Below, piece by piece: positions 20,029 through 32,332 of a stretch of DNA of 64,000 nt. How positions within the stretch are numbered: the first letter of the stretch is position 1; each line of letters begins with the position of its first letter. Where the stretch lies: positions 40,133,985 through 40,197,984 of the forward strand of contig NC_135778.1 in the NCBI RefSeq assembly GCF_028453695.1, written 5' to 3'. The position numbers and the translations under genes are program-made. The notes beneath the pieces were generated by a model. That model was not told the DNA's origin and ran no database searches. It saw nothing but the letters and a program-made list of their open reading frames with translations. Origin of the DNA: Augochlora pura. Taxonomy: Eukaryota > Arthropoda > Insecta > Hymenoptera > Halictidae.

Positions 20029-22455
20029 AAATACAGGACGCGGCGATGGCGCAAAAGGAATCGAAGAAACGAAGAAAGCAGCTGATGCTCGTCGGATCAG
20101 GTGAGTCGAGCGGCCGCGTTGCGATATAGTTGTTTTCGCAAATACGAGATTCAATCTAAATGTAAATATGTGGCGCGTCGGAAAATATAGGTTGGAGCAC
20201 TCGCGTGGGAAAACCGAGAAGACAAGAAGCGAGGGCAGACGAGAAAAAAAACGTTGACTCGCCGTCGTCCGCTGTTTCGCCGGTTGCCGCCATGATGGAT
20301 GGAAAATGGTGGCCCGGCGGAGTCGAGAAAAACTTAACCGCTCGTGAAAATGATCCGTCGCTTACGCTGAAATATTTTATTTATCTAACTGCCTATAAAT
20401 ATAGGCAATACTATTGCAAAGTAATTTATTTTCATAAATTTCATACAGCTGCACACTGGTAATTTAATTTTTTCTTTTGGTCTACCGAAAAATTATGTGA
20501 AGGTTATGTCATTTTACCTGCAACATGTTTTTCTGAAACATAATATTCATACATACCAACAGGGCATAAGTTGAGGTTATATTAAATCTTGCTCCCCGTT
20601 TCTTCGTCCTTTCCATGTTCTCCTACGGATCGTAATTTGAATTTTTATTCGTTCGACCTGCAGAAAGGGAGAAAGTCTCGGAACTCTTCCCGGCCGTTTC
20701 CCAACTTTTTCCCTAGAGAACATAGCCGGAATCGCCTCGGAGTCCACAAATCTGGACATCTCGGCTTCGAGAAGTTCCCGCAGGCAATTCTACTCGGCTT
20801 GAAAATCTGCTCGCTATCAAACTGTCCCGCGACAGTTTCGACGGTATATACTAGGTCGCGTTCTTGGCAACGCTGTAGCTGCGTCACCTTGAATTTTTTA
20901 TCGTCTGCGAGCGACTCGTTGCGATGTCAAGATTTTTGGCGAAGCGAATTCGACGAATACAGGATTATCTTAAATAGACTGTAGGAAGTTTATTTTTTAA
21001 GGTAAAGTATTTTGAATTTTATTGAGCTTTTTAAATTCAATTATAGAATTATAGGTTATGGAAGAGATTGTGGAATAGAATTATATATTATAGAAGGTTA
21101 GGTATATAGGATATTTTATAAATAATATTTTGTGATGTATAGTGATGGTATTTCTAATATTGGTAATTATATACTATAGGTATATACTATACAATATTAG
21201 GTAATATTTGGTATATGTAATATTCTATACCTAATATTCTATAATATGTAATGATGGTATTTATAATATTGGTAATTATATATGATGGAACATATATGTA
21301 TAGTAACATACAGTATAGTAACATTAGGTGTTATAAACGCATTATAAACTTATGTATTATACTTAAAATAAATTAATTAAAATAAAATCCTGTAAAATCG
21401 AAATATTCTAGGTTAGAAACCACGCTTCGTACCTCGGAATAAAGCAGCTCCGACCGCGAAAGGTTAAGTCGTTACACGAAAGCGCAGCTAAGCGCCGCCT
21501 CCGCGTCGACGCGTACGAAAGAAGGTCAAACAGCCGTCGCGTTCTCGAGAGAGTAAATAATTAATTAACGTGCGATAATAATTAGCGAAGAATCGCTACC
21601 AGTGTTTTGTAATTTATTCCCTGCTCCACAATCCAAGCCGCGCCGCCAAGTTCCCCTTCCCTCGGCCTCGTATTTCCCTTTCGAGTAATTCGAGTGGCTT
21701 TCGGGGCTGACATTTGACGATTTCATTCCGACCGCGGCGATTCTTCTCCCGCGTGACACATGACCTTCCGGGAAGGGGAAATGAAAAAGGGAAGAAGAGA
21801 GAGAGAGAAAAAGAGAAATAACGGAGCACCCGGCACAAAGGAGCGTAGGTCCGGTCAGGAGAACGCCTGAAAGAGGCGGCGGTAATTGTCGTCGATCAAG
21901 GTGGGCAACGACGCCGCGCGCGCGCGCGTCCGCTGTAAGCGCGCGCGAACACCATTGGCGCAGCCGTTTAACCAGTTAACTGTGGCGCCCTCGTGTAAAA
22001 GTGCGCACAGTTTTGTGTCGCCGGAATCGAGCCGCGACGAGTATATTCGTCGATCGCAGAGTAAGTTGCGCTGCCAAGATATTGGATGAAAAAGATGGGT
22101 TTATTTTATCAAAATAATATTTACGTGCTTGAAATTCTTCTCTATGACGAGTATACTCGTCGATAACAGTTAACCATTTAATCGTCGTCCTTCCGTACGT
22201 TATTGCGGCGCGCCAATTAAAATTGCGGGAACCGGCTCCCCCCCTCTCTGGAATCGATATATCGAGTAATTCCGATGCGTAATTGTTGGCTGTCTCCCGC
22301 GCGACGATCGCTTCGCAGGATAGAACGTATTGTTATACGAACGCTTTATTCTTCGATCGATTTCATCGTCGGTTAGTTCAACGTGTATACGTACACGTGG
22401 ACACGGTTACGCGGTTTTAAAGGGAAATCGTTGTTTTCGTTCCGAAGCGAGTAAT
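20029..22455. other. Non-coding
   Basis: CpG-rich around 20200-20300 and 20600-20950, and AT-rich with TATACTATA words at 21000-21400. CpG-rich again to 22300 with a (CG)n run near 21915 and a GA tract near 21795. Frames such as 20589-20984 are open but unrecognised. Confidence 0.4.
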
Positions 22456-22458
22456 GGG

Positions 22459-22865
22459 GAAATAGCGATATCTAAAGCCGAAACGTCGTTTTTGATCATA
22501 ATTAAGGGCAAATCGTCGGATTTAGGGAAAATTGAGGGTGAATGTTTAAATTTCTCTGTTGTATCGTGATAAGAAATGAAATGGAGTATGCTCTCTGATG
22601 TAAAATAGTTGTTTTCAGCGAATTCGACAGGAATTTCTGCAGAAATAGCGATATCTAAAGCTGAAACGTCGTTTTCAGCCATAATTAAGGCCAAATCGTC
22701 ATATTTAATGAAAACTGCAAATAAATAGTTGAAATTACTCTATTATACTATGATAATCACTATAATAGATCATGCTTTCTAATTTAAAATATTTCTTTCC
22801 AGCCAATTCCAAAGCAACTTCTGCACAAACATCAACATCTAAAGCCAAATCGTCATTTTCATCCA
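22459..22865 (+). repeat. About 183-bp tandem repeat, 2.2 units
   Basis: GAAATAGCGATATCTAAAGC is at 22460 and again at 22642; a third, decayed start (ACATCAACATCTAAAGCC) is near 22828. AACGTCGTTTT and AAATCGTC follow in each. Confidence 0.8.
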
Positions 22866-24126
22866 CAATATCGTGACAACTCTCAAAACATCAGTACTAT
22901 TTATAGATTAGGAAATATCATTAATATTTCCTCGGTACTCAAATTCTCCGCTGCCAATAAACAAACGTATAATACACCATCCAAGTTGCAGGTAATTCGA
23001 GGCTGGAAGAACTTCGAGAGATTGCAGCCGTCGCGCTGGGAAGTCGTTACGCACGGAAGGCGGGTAAGAGATTGCTAGCGGCGAAAGTTCGGAACACTGT
23101 CAACGCGCCGGATTAGGTATAGATTATGCGTTAGGGAAATTTCGGCACTTCGCCACGGAAATTACCCTTCGTTCTGGTAAATGTAATATATGTAACCTGC
23201 TGACATAACGCGTACGTGGAACTTCGATGGAGTGATTAATCTTGTTTATCGCGTACAACGCACGCGATAAGTTGGTCTGCACACGTTGGAAATTAATAAA
23301 CAAATTATGGAGTAATATATAGGATAAACTATGCATAATTAAAGTATTGAAATAGACTGGCACGTTTATAAATTTTTGACGATTGTTAGCCGGCGTTATT
23401 TAAAGCAGTGGAAATGTTCCAAGAATTTTAAAGATGGCAAAATTTCTATTCGACTTTTGGGTATTGCAAAATTTATATTAATTTATCTTGTCGTAATTCT
23501 TGCTCAGATTGTAATTAAAAAACTGGCGTGCTGTTGAGATTTATGAATTTGTGAATATAGTTTAAATATTTTAGAATTTAGAACGAGGCTCGGAATTAAC
23601 CTGCACATAAGTCGAGGAGCGCGAATGCCACGCCATTGATTGCCACGCCTCCTAAGTGCCACGCCTCTTGCTCCGCGACGATTAACCTAAATACTACTCA
23701 CGCCATATAAAACAACATAATATTCTATAATATCAACATGTAACACACCCTCGAGTGAATTAATCGTTAATTTAATTTTTTAAAATTTATTAAATTAAAA
23801 AAGTTGCAGCGTAGGGCAAAGCGCGAGGCTATAATCAGTATCGAATGGTCTACGAGAACAGCGACGGCGAAAATTTATGGGGGTGATCTTATCGCGCGAA
23901 GTTAATATCCTCTTCGGCGCGGAGATTACATACGGTAGAGCGTATGATTAAAGAGAGGTAATGCAGTCCGGTGTCGCGTTACTGGCCATATTGGTCGAGG
24001 CGCAACAACCGGCGCCGAGACCTCGTGTCCCCGTGACTCTAGATAAAGCCTGCTTTTTCTATTGAAAGTTTTTCTATTACGGGTCAACTAATGGGCCATT
24101 AACTTGCCCCTCTATCGAGCCTCTGT

Positions 24127-24157
<31 letters not shown>

Positions 24158-24178
24158 GTTCTCTCTCTCATAGTATTT
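22866..24178. other. Non-coding
   Basis: Mixed DNA with a duplicated TGCCACGCC motif near 23625-23665 and a TC microsatellite at 24125-24170. Nothing coding is seen. Confidence 0.4.
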
Positions 24179-24530
24179 GAATTTATTTCAATTTTATAGT
24201 AGATTTTAGATTAATTTTAGATTTATTTCAATTTTATAGAATTTGTATTTAATTCAATTTAATAGTATTTAGATTTCCTTCAATTCTATAGTAGATTTTA
24301 GATTAATTTCAGATTTATTTCAACTTTGGAGTATTCAGATTTATTTCAGTTTTATAGTACTAATATTCATTTAAATTTTATAGTATTTACATTTACCTAA
24401 ATTTTAAAATATCAGTATTTATTTGAATTTCATAGTAACTATATCTATTTAAATTTTATACTATTTAAATTTATTTAAATTTTGTAATATTTATATTTAT
24501 TTCAATTTCACAGTACTTATATTCATGTAC
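24179..24530 (+). repeat. About 24-bp AT repeat ATTTATTTCAATTTTATAGT
   Basis: Roughly fourteen diverged units spanning 350 bases. Confidence 0.75.
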
Positions 24531-25548
24531 CATGTATACTATACGCAAAATATGTTTCCCAATAATATTTCGCCACACTTTCGTCGATCACTGTACATCC
24601 ACACGTGAATTCCGCAGCTCGATCTGTCAATTCCACACTGGTACGTGTCTCCCTGGAAACGAAAAAGTGGCGCGCGTGCGATCGAATTACCGGCTAACGA
24701 ACGTTAACGCGAGCTTCAAACAAGCGTGTGCCCCGCCGCGAAGCCGGGTTCGTGCACGCGACGCGACGGCCGCCGCCGATTTCGCCGCTAAACACAGCGT
24801 GCGACGAGCGAACCACCGTAGGCCAAAATCGATGCCTCGATACACGGATTCGAGCAATTCATCTGCGCGAACAATGAGCCTGTGTTCGCGGCACCGTGCT
24901 TCGAATATCGTAGCAGGCTCTCGGCCCCCTATTGTCGACGCCACGCCGCGCGTTTACCTGTTTTCTTACAATGTGTCTGTCTCTCTGTCTGTCTATTTAG
25001 TTGGCTCCCTTCGAAACTCGATTCGTCGACGGTTTCTTTGACAGCTACGGCCCACCTTTTATCGATGTATCGAAAGAGGTGAAACCGGGCGGATCACGAA
25101 AGCAATCGCGACGGGCCCATCTGCGGAGGTTCACCGATGAAAGTGTCGACGCAGCTCCGTTCCGTTTTCGTGAACGGCTTAATTCGTTCCGACAACATCG
25201 TTTAACCCCCCACTCTCCGCGCGTCGCGACCCGGCACACACACACACGGTTCTCCTCGCCCCGGTCTCGGCGACTCCTATAACCGAATTAGAGTGCCGCG
25301 CTTCGGTCGAACAGATGCCCGATCGCGCGATAAGAGGCCGCCGTGCTGGGAGAGACTGGGCGTCGCATGGAGATCTGTCTTTCTTCGGTCAATTCTCGAA
25401 TTAATATTAGAAGAATTCCTGTCAGGATTTATTACGGAATAGGCGAATTTAATGAACGCATAAAAAGGAATAAGCGCCCAATTCAACACGTCTACTTATT
25501 TATATATATACAAAAGAGAGGTTAATTTTACTGCTTTAAGATTTTTTT
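24531..25548. other. CpG-rich non-coding DNA
   Basis: Open in several frames on both strands (24532-25041 plus, 24687-24944 minus, 25001-25282 plus), which is typical of GC-rich DNA without genes. No motif supports any of them. Confidence 0.4.
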
Positions 25549-25549
25549 T

Positions 25550-25722
25550 GCAATATATAGCATAAATATTACACAATATATAACATAAATATTACACAAT
25601 ATATAACATAAATATTACACAATATATAACATAAATATTACACAATATATAAAATGAATATTACACAATATATAAAATGAATATTACACAATATATAACA
25701 TGAATATTACACAATATATAAT
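25550..25722 (+). repeat. 23-bp satellite ACACAATATATAACATAAAT + ATT
   Basis: Eight nearly perfect units; the last three carry AAATGA or CATGA variants. Confidence 0.9.
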
Positions 25723-26056
25723 TAATCAGATTTAATAAGACGGGGGCGAAATTTGATCTCGACGCCTATTGGCGCCAACGGTACCCAGAAGCCAAATACA
25801 GCGCCAAAAAGTGGAGGACAGAGATTATGGCGAACTGGAAAGCAGAAAGAGTTCAACTCAAGCGGAATGTCGGCTTTATGGTTTCCGCAATCGGTAGAGA
25901 ACGTAACCCGACAAATGGCCGAAGACCGACAAGTGCCCTGGGTCCCCACGAAATTTTCCGGTCACGTGTGACAGGGCTTCGGCATCGGGCAACGTTAATT
26001 GGACAAATAACCTCCGCATCTCCGTGTATTAACGGATACCCTCCTTCGGCGCCCCC

Positions 26057-26091
<35 letters not shown>

Positions 26092-26795
26092 CTATCTTCG
26101 GGGATTAATCCGAAGATTCCCAGGAGCCGAGTTCTCCTTTGTCCTGATGAGCGTTGCTCTCGCACGAATAATCTCTAACCCCAGAGACAAAACTGTATCT
26201 TTGACGTCATCGCCGTCGTCGAACCCGTAAGACGCTCCACTACTACTATGTACATACTCCTTGCCGATGTAAAACGATACGGTTCCCCCGGTGTACTAGA
26301 AAATGCAACCCCCGTCAATAATCGAACATTTGCCGAGGATGACGAAACAAACTTCTATCGTGCGATACCATCAAAATTGGAAGTTTTATAATATAGTAAC
26401 AATTATAGGGAATAGTTGATAATCGTTCATCGAATATAATATTTGTTTGAAAAAGGAGTTGTTTCGATGATTAGCCTAGATAAATATTTATTTGCAGCAA
26501 TTCGAATTCTATGCTCAGTGAGCAGAAGAATATATTAACCCTTATATATTGAATATAGTTATATTGTATACATATATGTATATAAGTGTATATATGTAAC
26601 ACAAAAATATGTTTCAATGTTATATAAAAATAGAAATAAATAAATAGCTTTATCGGCTAAAAGCAGACCGCGAAGAATGAATAAAATTAGTAACACAGGA
26701 ACACACTCTAATCTAACCCAATTCATATTCTCCTTTATTTAAAAAAACCATTTCCTTTGGTAAGAATTTTTTTAGTAAGAATTTTGTGTAATATA
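25723..26795. other. Non-coding
   Basis: Contains a (TC)n tract at about 26058-26090 and a TTAACCCTTATATATTG word at 26535 that is only a weak MITE-end match. Frames at 25722-25971 on both strands are unrecognised. Confidence 0.4.
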
Positions 26796-26797
26796 GT

Positions 26798-26818
26798 TTT
26801 GGTACACCTTGTACAGAG
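26798..26818 (-). mobile_element. Solo end of a CAGGGTG-type element
   Basis: TTTTGGTACACCTTGTA resembles the right end TTTTGGTACACCCTG of 48849-49186. Similar decayed ends lie near 58168 and 51632. Confidence 0.35.
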
Positions 26819-27312
26819 AAGCTACGGTGGACCGGAGCTACTCCTCGTCGAATTTGCATACTTTTCAGTTTCTCTCTAACAGCGTGTCTTGTCCTTCAGT
26901 TTTCTATTCCACGGTTTTTTTTTCTGCGACGCGACCGGCAGAGAGAGAGATAGAGAGAGAGTTTAAAACACGTCTCTAGAATTCGCGAGGACAAGAATCA
27001 GTTTCGCACGGTTGGTTTAGCAGGTGTGTGTGCAGTTGTTTATCGATTCCCGGGCGACGGAGGTGTCCTTTGACGCAACGTGAATTCTTAATCAAAGAGG
27101 GGCGAGCTCCGCGCATAATTGCGCCCCGCGCCGCGATACAGTTAGCATGGACGCGCGGAAACGATGCATACACGCGGGGCATAGAACAATAATACGCGGC
27201 AAAGAAAAGGAGAACGCGGCCCGAGTAAGATAATTCTCTTCGATGGGAATTATTGATGTCCGGGGATCCTCGATTCTTTAACATTGCGCGCTCGACTTTC
27301 GTGGCAACTGTA
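26819..27312. other. Non-coding
   Basis: CpG-rich DNA with a GA tract at 26941-26961. The 102-codon minus frame has no recognisable motif. Confidence 0.4.
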
Positions 27313-27392
27313 TTAGGTTGGAAACTATGAAACGGGCGTTTTTGCTTAGCTTTTGCTCAGCCGCGGCGCCCGTTTCATAGTTTCCAACCTAA
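27313..27392 (+). mobile_element. 80-bp mariner-type foldback MITE
   Basis: Left arm TTAGGTTGGAAACTATGAAA + CGGGCG (27313-27338) is exactly complementary to the right arm (27367-27392), 26 bases each with a 28-base loop. TA flanks both sides (27311-27312, 27393-27394). TTAGGTTG is a mariner-type start. The transcript would fold as a perfect hairpin of pre-miRNA size. Confidence 0.9.
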
Positions 27393-27394
27393 TA

Positions 27395-27936
27395 TCGGGT
27401 TCGGAAATTTCGTTTCGTCCCAAGAAGAGGACTTAATTTTTTCACAGCCAACTTCACACTTAAGCTGCACAATCATTATACACATTTCAACAACCGACAC
27501 AGTAAATGTTGTTTGTTAAAAATTTTGTTCAGTTCATTTCCCTAAAAACAAAACGAAATTGATTTTCCAAACAACCTGATCCATTACCGCAAAGTATACG
27601 ATTTTCAAGTAATATTAACAGAAATTCGTTGATATTAAATTCTAGCGAATTTTAGGCGCAATAATTTCCAGCGAATTTTAGGCGCGGCGATATCTTTTTT
27701 GGTCGCGAAATAACCGGCATCGGACTCCCGGAATCCCGGTCGCGCTGCTCCGAGAATTGAGGGGTGGTAAGGGGGTAAGGAACCACGCGCGATCCCCAGG
27801 AAGCCTTGAAGAGGGTGGATCACGTCGAACAGGTCTCTCGAGTGGTTGTGTGGTACACGTGAGAAATTGCGGCTCGAGTTTGTCATCCGAGCCTGTGGAT
27901 ATCGGACGACTTTTTCCGAGGCGGCGATCGTCCACA
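27395..27936. other. Non-coding
   Basis: Contains a short duplication of GCGAATTTTAGGCGC (27645, 27670). The rest is unremarkable. Confidence 0.4.
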
Positions 27937-27938
27937 TA

Positions 27939-28283
27939 TTACGGTGTCCCATAAGTTTCTTCCATTTTTTTTTATCCGAAATCAATACACGATATTTGTT
28001 GTTTAAGGTGGATTTATTATGTTATATATGAACCGTTCTGTTCTATAACCTTTTTCCATCTCTCAAGAAGCCTCATTATGCCCTCTTTTGGCTCTCCATA
28101 TTGAACGGTGCAGAAAAGTGTTAAAAGAGACTTTGTCAGCAACGAAACGTACTTTGACAGAGCTCCGGGACGACTGAACCCGATGCCATAAACGGCTAAG
28201 AGATAAGCCTGCGTGTTTATATAAATACAGCCACTTAGAGTCACTTATAGCGTGGCGCGGACGAAACTTATGGGACAACCTAA
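27939..28283 (-). mobile_element. Mariner internal-deletion derivative, 345 bp
   Basis: Ends TTACGGTGTCCCATAAGTTTC (left, slightly decayed) and GAAACTTATGGGACAACCTA + A (right) are inverted repeats with TA outside each. On the minus strand it keeps an upstream non-coding part, then ATGGAGAG near 28102, directly joined to the last codons of a mariner transposase. This is the expected product of an internal deletion joining both transposase ends. Confidence 0.85.
28017..28085 (-). pseudogene. Mariner transposase, C-terminal remnant
   Basis: The minus frame ends LLERWKKVIEQNGSYIT then TAA (28017-28019). The LPxRWxKVIExxGxY pattern is the standard C-terminus of mariner transposases. The catalytic core is gone. 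Confidence 0.75.
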
Positions 28284-28975
28284 TATCTTCCACCCCTTAC
28301 CCCCCTGTCCGACGATATTCCGATCCGTGAACGCGCGGCCCAAGAAAAGGGAACCACCGTAGCGCCCGATGATAGCCGCACGAGCCCCCGACAGCGCGGG
28401 AACGAAATCAATAAAGCCTGGGCAAGTTTTGCCGGCGCTCTTTCTCTCCCGGTTACCTACCACCCGTTTTCCTAGCCGGTCACGCCGTCTCTCTTTCGCT
28501 CTCCGCCTTGCCTCGCATCCTTGCTTCTCCCCCGTTTTCCTAGAATCCACTCGCCACCACCCCCACCCGCTTCCTCTCTCCAGCATGTGGTCCGGTCGAC
28601 CGTATCAAGGAGCTATTCTAAATATTAGCTGTAAATGTAAAGTGGATAATACGGGATCGATAATGTGGCATCTGACACGGGGCGATGGTGGTGGTGTGTA
28701 CAGATGTTGACCTATATACCAGTGATTGATCATTTTCTTAAGGTATTAGAAAGCGTAAGATGACGCGTTCTTTTTACCGAATAAAATCTATACGTATTTT
28801 AATAGCACAGAATATTTTTATACAGAATATATATGTATTATAACTTATTCGAATTTATATTTGGTAAATGTATAAATAAATTTGAAGTAATTACGCGTTT
28901 TCTATGAATCACGACTGTATCAGCTAATTATTTTTGTATGTTATATTATTTGTAATTATATTATTGTATAGTAAC
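28284..28975. other. Non-coding
   Basis: CT-rich, GC-rich segment at 28290-28600, then AT-rich. The frames open on both strands (28245-28710) look compositional. Confidence 0.4.
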
Positions 28976-29529
28976 TTAACCCCTTCCCGTGCCATTTAGC
29001 TCGACGAAACTCGGGCCCGAGCGGTCCGCATCAACGCGCGCTAAACAGACCAGACTGATGTTTGTAAACAGTCGCAATACGATCCGAAATGTAGATGCCC
29101 GCAATGCCTGTGATATAGTCAATTTTACGCGATACTAAAATATCACGACCTTCACTACACACTTTTGTACCTTAAATTTTGAAGGGGGTTTCTTAAATTT
29201 TAATAATCGAACTGCTTCGTAACAGCAACGACAAGAATCGTGACTAACTGTTCTGAGGTACTGAGAGGAACTAACATTCAGTCACGAGCGTAACGGGCAA
29301 AAAATCAGTCCGCGAGCTCGGCTTGTTATGTTTACGTTTGGCCCAAGTATGTGTTCGCGACACAGACTCGCGATGTTTATGTTTTGGCCCAAGTATCTGT
29401 TCGCGAGTCCGACTCGCGATGTTTATGTTTTGGCCCAAGTAACTGTTCGCGAGTCTGACTCGCGATATTCATGTTTGGGCAAAAATCTTCATCGCGAGTC
29501 TGACTCGCTAAAGTACGGGAAGGGGTTAA
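28976..29529 (-). mobile_element. F5 TTAA-type element, both ends
   Basis: Ends TTAACCCCTTCCCGTGCC and AGTACGGGAAGGGGTTAA are inverted repeats with TTAA at both sides. On the minus strand it carries the 45-bp array, the GTGACTGAATGTTAGTTCC block and the AGTATCGCGTAAAATTGAC block in the same order as the copy at 7552. Non-coding, 554 bp. It is the most complete copy of the family here. Confidence 0.85.
29288..29515 (-). repeat. Five 45-bp palindromic units inside the F5 element
   Basis: It has the same array as 7573-7790 on the opposite strand, including GATTTTTTGCCC and GAAGATTTTTGCCC variants in the two end units. Retention of five units and the same end variants in both copies shows that the array was already present in their common ancestor. 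Confidence 0.85.
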
Positions 29530-30029
29530 TACGACGACGAATATGGGACGCGGTGTTTGCGTGTTGCATCGGCGCGCGTGCAATCGCGAATATTGTTCCA
29601 GGTTTATTTGTTTATGGTAGCGCTATCGCCGGCATCAATACGTCGGGATTAACGCGGTAAGGGGGGAGTGGCTCTCGTTGATCGGAAGAGAAGCCTACTT
29701 TGCTCCATTCATGCGGTTCCTTTGAAACTCTATTCACGGCTCAACTATTCAGAATGCGCACCATTGTGTTCCGGCGAAGTCAATTTTTTACTCCTGGCTT
29801 GCTCGATGTATCTCGTACAAAATAAACATCCCAAGAAGCCTATTTTATTATTTTATTATTTTATTAATTTACTACTTATATATTTATTATTTATTTCAAA
29901 AAAAGGGAAGGAAGTTTTGAGACACCATAATATATTCATTTATGCCCGACCGTCGTAGAAGGTTTTTTTCTATTCCAGACGTTTCGCGTGCTCAATGCCA
30001 AGTCCTGACGCGCGCCATGATTCAAAGCG

Positions 30030-30060
<31 letters not shown>

Positions 30061-30640
30061 CCTCGGCTCTCCTCGCATGGTGTGACAATAGAGTGGGGAT
30101 CGATTGTTGCGGTCTGGATGGCAAACCCCACACGGTAAAAAGTTTCCGGCCGGGATCCGGTTTTCCGGTCGCGTTGCGAATCCGTCGTTCGCGCGCGTGT
30201 GCGTGTTCCGTTTCACGGTGGGCGTGCCGAGTCTCGACAAATCGCCTTTCGATGTATGCCCGAGCGATTTCGAATAGAAGAGACGCCGTCGAACGGGAAG
30301 GAGAAAGGACACCGTCGTGTCTATGGTAGATCCAAGGGGGGTTGGGACCATAAATATTGTCTCTCCTCTCGATGGTTAAGTATCTACCGTGCCCATTCGG
30401 CTGCGAGGGACGCGAAACAGGTTTCAAACACCGCGCGATACGCGCGCGCGTCACCGTCGACGTCGTTCGCATAAAGAAGCGGGGCCGGGTCACATGATAA
30501 TTTAGTCCTCGACGATTTCATGCTCGGTGAACAGAGATGGTGGCGCGCGATGCTCTTTCGAGCAGATGTTTGCGGTGCCGTTTTCATTTTGTTTAAGCGG
30601 ACAGCGAATTTTTGATTACTTGAGTAAGGTTGCTTGGTTA
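29530..30640. other. Non-coding
   Basis: Includes a (GA)n tract at 30033-30060. The 185-codon minus frame at 29936-30493 crosses this tract and CpG-rich DNA and has no domain. Confidence 0.4.
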
Positions 30641-30642
30641 CG

Positions 30643-30925
30643 TAGTTTACTTTTTGAGGTTAACAAGATTAAATGTACTTAGACTATCAGTCAGTTGAAA
30701 AGAATCGAAATATGGCTATAAATATATACTGTTTTTTAGGTATATTATAGTCGATACTCAGACCAAGGCAGATATAGTTTACTTTTTGAGGTTAACAAGA
30801 TTGAATGTACTTAGACTTTTCGTCAGTTGAAAAGAATCGAGATGTCTTCGAAATGGTCATAAATATATAATGTTATAATATACTGTTCTTCAGGTATATT
30901 GTATTCGATAGTCAGTCCAAGACAA
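30643..30925 (+). repeat. Tandem duplication of about 130 bp
   Basis: GTTTACTTTTTGAGGTTAAC is at 30645 and again at 30777, each followed by AAGATTRAATGTACTTAGAC, GTCAGTTGAAAAGAATCG and AGGTATATT. The second copy has small insertions. Confidence 0.85.
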
Positions 30926-31342
30926 ACATTATCAGCTGACTCCTCTATTAATAAAAATAAATCAATTGTGTTTCCTTTAAAATGTAACAAAATTCCTGTG
31001 ACACATGGGTATACTTGTTCCCTGAAATCATGTGTCTCAAAGAGTTAAAACAGTGTTCCACGAAAGAGAGAGAGATCGCGTAAGCGTAACGGGTTTATAT
31101 CATCCCCGAACGGCCTTCCAACCGGAGCTCTGTCCGTTTCGTTGATGACGCGACACACGGCATCGAAAAAGTAGCTCTCGCCACGGCGCGAGACGTCTAT
31201 CGCTGAATTAATTACCGAGTTCGCGGGCTGACTCGATTTTCGCTCTCGATATCCGCTGGGATATGGAACTGCGTTATACAGTCGGACGCGAAACTTTCGT
31301 CCGGATGACGGCGACGCAGCCAAGGTGAAACAGGGGGTTCGG
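30926..31342. other. Non-coding
   Basis: No recognisable feature apart from a GA tract near 31065. Confidence 0.4.
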
Positions 31343-31659
31343 TAGCCATAGCAACCCTTAATTTGTTATCTATCATTGAGATTAATGTGCTAAATTGTAC
31401 CAAAAAGCTTCAATATTATTATATAAATTTTTTTAACCAAAAGCTTCAATATTATTATGTTAATTTTTTTATCCAAGAGCTTCAATATTATTATATAAAT
31501 TTTTGTAACCAAAAGCTTCAATATTATTATATAAATATTTAAATACTAAATACCTTTCGCGATGAATAAGATAAATAAAATCAAGACAGAAGCGAAAATT
31601 TTTGCGATCGGATGACCGGTCTATAAAGTGTTAAAATAGCTTCGAGTGCAAAGGGTTAG
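31343..31659 (-). mobile_element. F4 TTAA-type MITE with expanded repeat
   Basis: Minus-strand reading from 31659: (C)TAACCCTTTGCACTCGAAG, CTATTTTAACACTTTATAGACC, CTTGATTTTATTTATC. After the 35-bp repeat it continues TACAATTTAGCACATTAATC, which matches 43394-43456. The TTAA at 31656 has changed to TTAG. Confidence 0.6.
31408..31540 (+). repeat. 35-bp repeat inside the F4 MITE, four units
   Basis: Units AAGCTTCAATATTATTATAT + AAATTTTTTTAACCA. The 43.4 kb copy has a single unit (AAGCTTCCATATTATTATAT). Confidence 0.8.
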
Positions 31660-32332
31660 ATCTTTGAACTCGCACTGTAGAGTTTCTTTCGGTGCCACGG
31701 CGAGGACCCTTTGTTTCGGTGCTTTTGTCGTCGAGCGTGCCTCGACCCAACTACACTCGAAAACACGTCCAAAAACTACGCTCGAAGCTCTTCTCGCGAA
31801 CTCAACATCCCCCCCTCTCTCTCTTTTTGTCTAACCGGGTCGCGAACGCAAGGCGCTCCACGTTTCCCGCTTCATTTGGTGTAAATCACCCTGTACACAA
31901 GCGAGAGCAAATAACTCGAATGTTTGCCGGGCGAAGCTTCTCCTTCCGAGAAAACTTCGCGATGCACTACCTAAAGGAAGAATAGAGGTGTATCTTCCCA
32001 AGGGAAGAATAGAGGCGTGTCTTCCTAAGGGAAGAATAGGAACGAATCTTCCTAGGTGGTGTAACAGCGAAAATGATACGCGTCGGGGAGGAGAACGCCG
32101 CGAACCTCGTCGAGGGGAACGTTCTCCACTACGCGACAGTTCGAGCAGGTTCAAGTGCGCGCGTTCCGATGGAAATTCGCGACCCCCCCCCCCCACCCCG
32201 CGTAAAGGACGCTCGCGAGTCGATCGGAAAATATTTACCTTGCCATTGTGAATTTCACGCCGTGTCTGACTGGCAATTTGCCGGAGCGACGCGCGAAATC
32301 AAAGAATATGCATCGACGATGTATAGTATCTG
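31660..32332. other. Non-coding, with a 27-bp repeat
   Basis: About three units of AAGGGAAGAATAGAGGYGTR + TCTTCCT lie at 31975-32060. A poly-C tract (12 C) lies at 32183-32194. Frames on both strands are compositional. Confidence 0.5.

Noticed and set aside
29936..30493. 185-codon minus-strand gene
   Set aside because: It includes a (GA)n microsatellite read as Ser-Leu repeats and CpG-rich DNA open on both strands; no motif.
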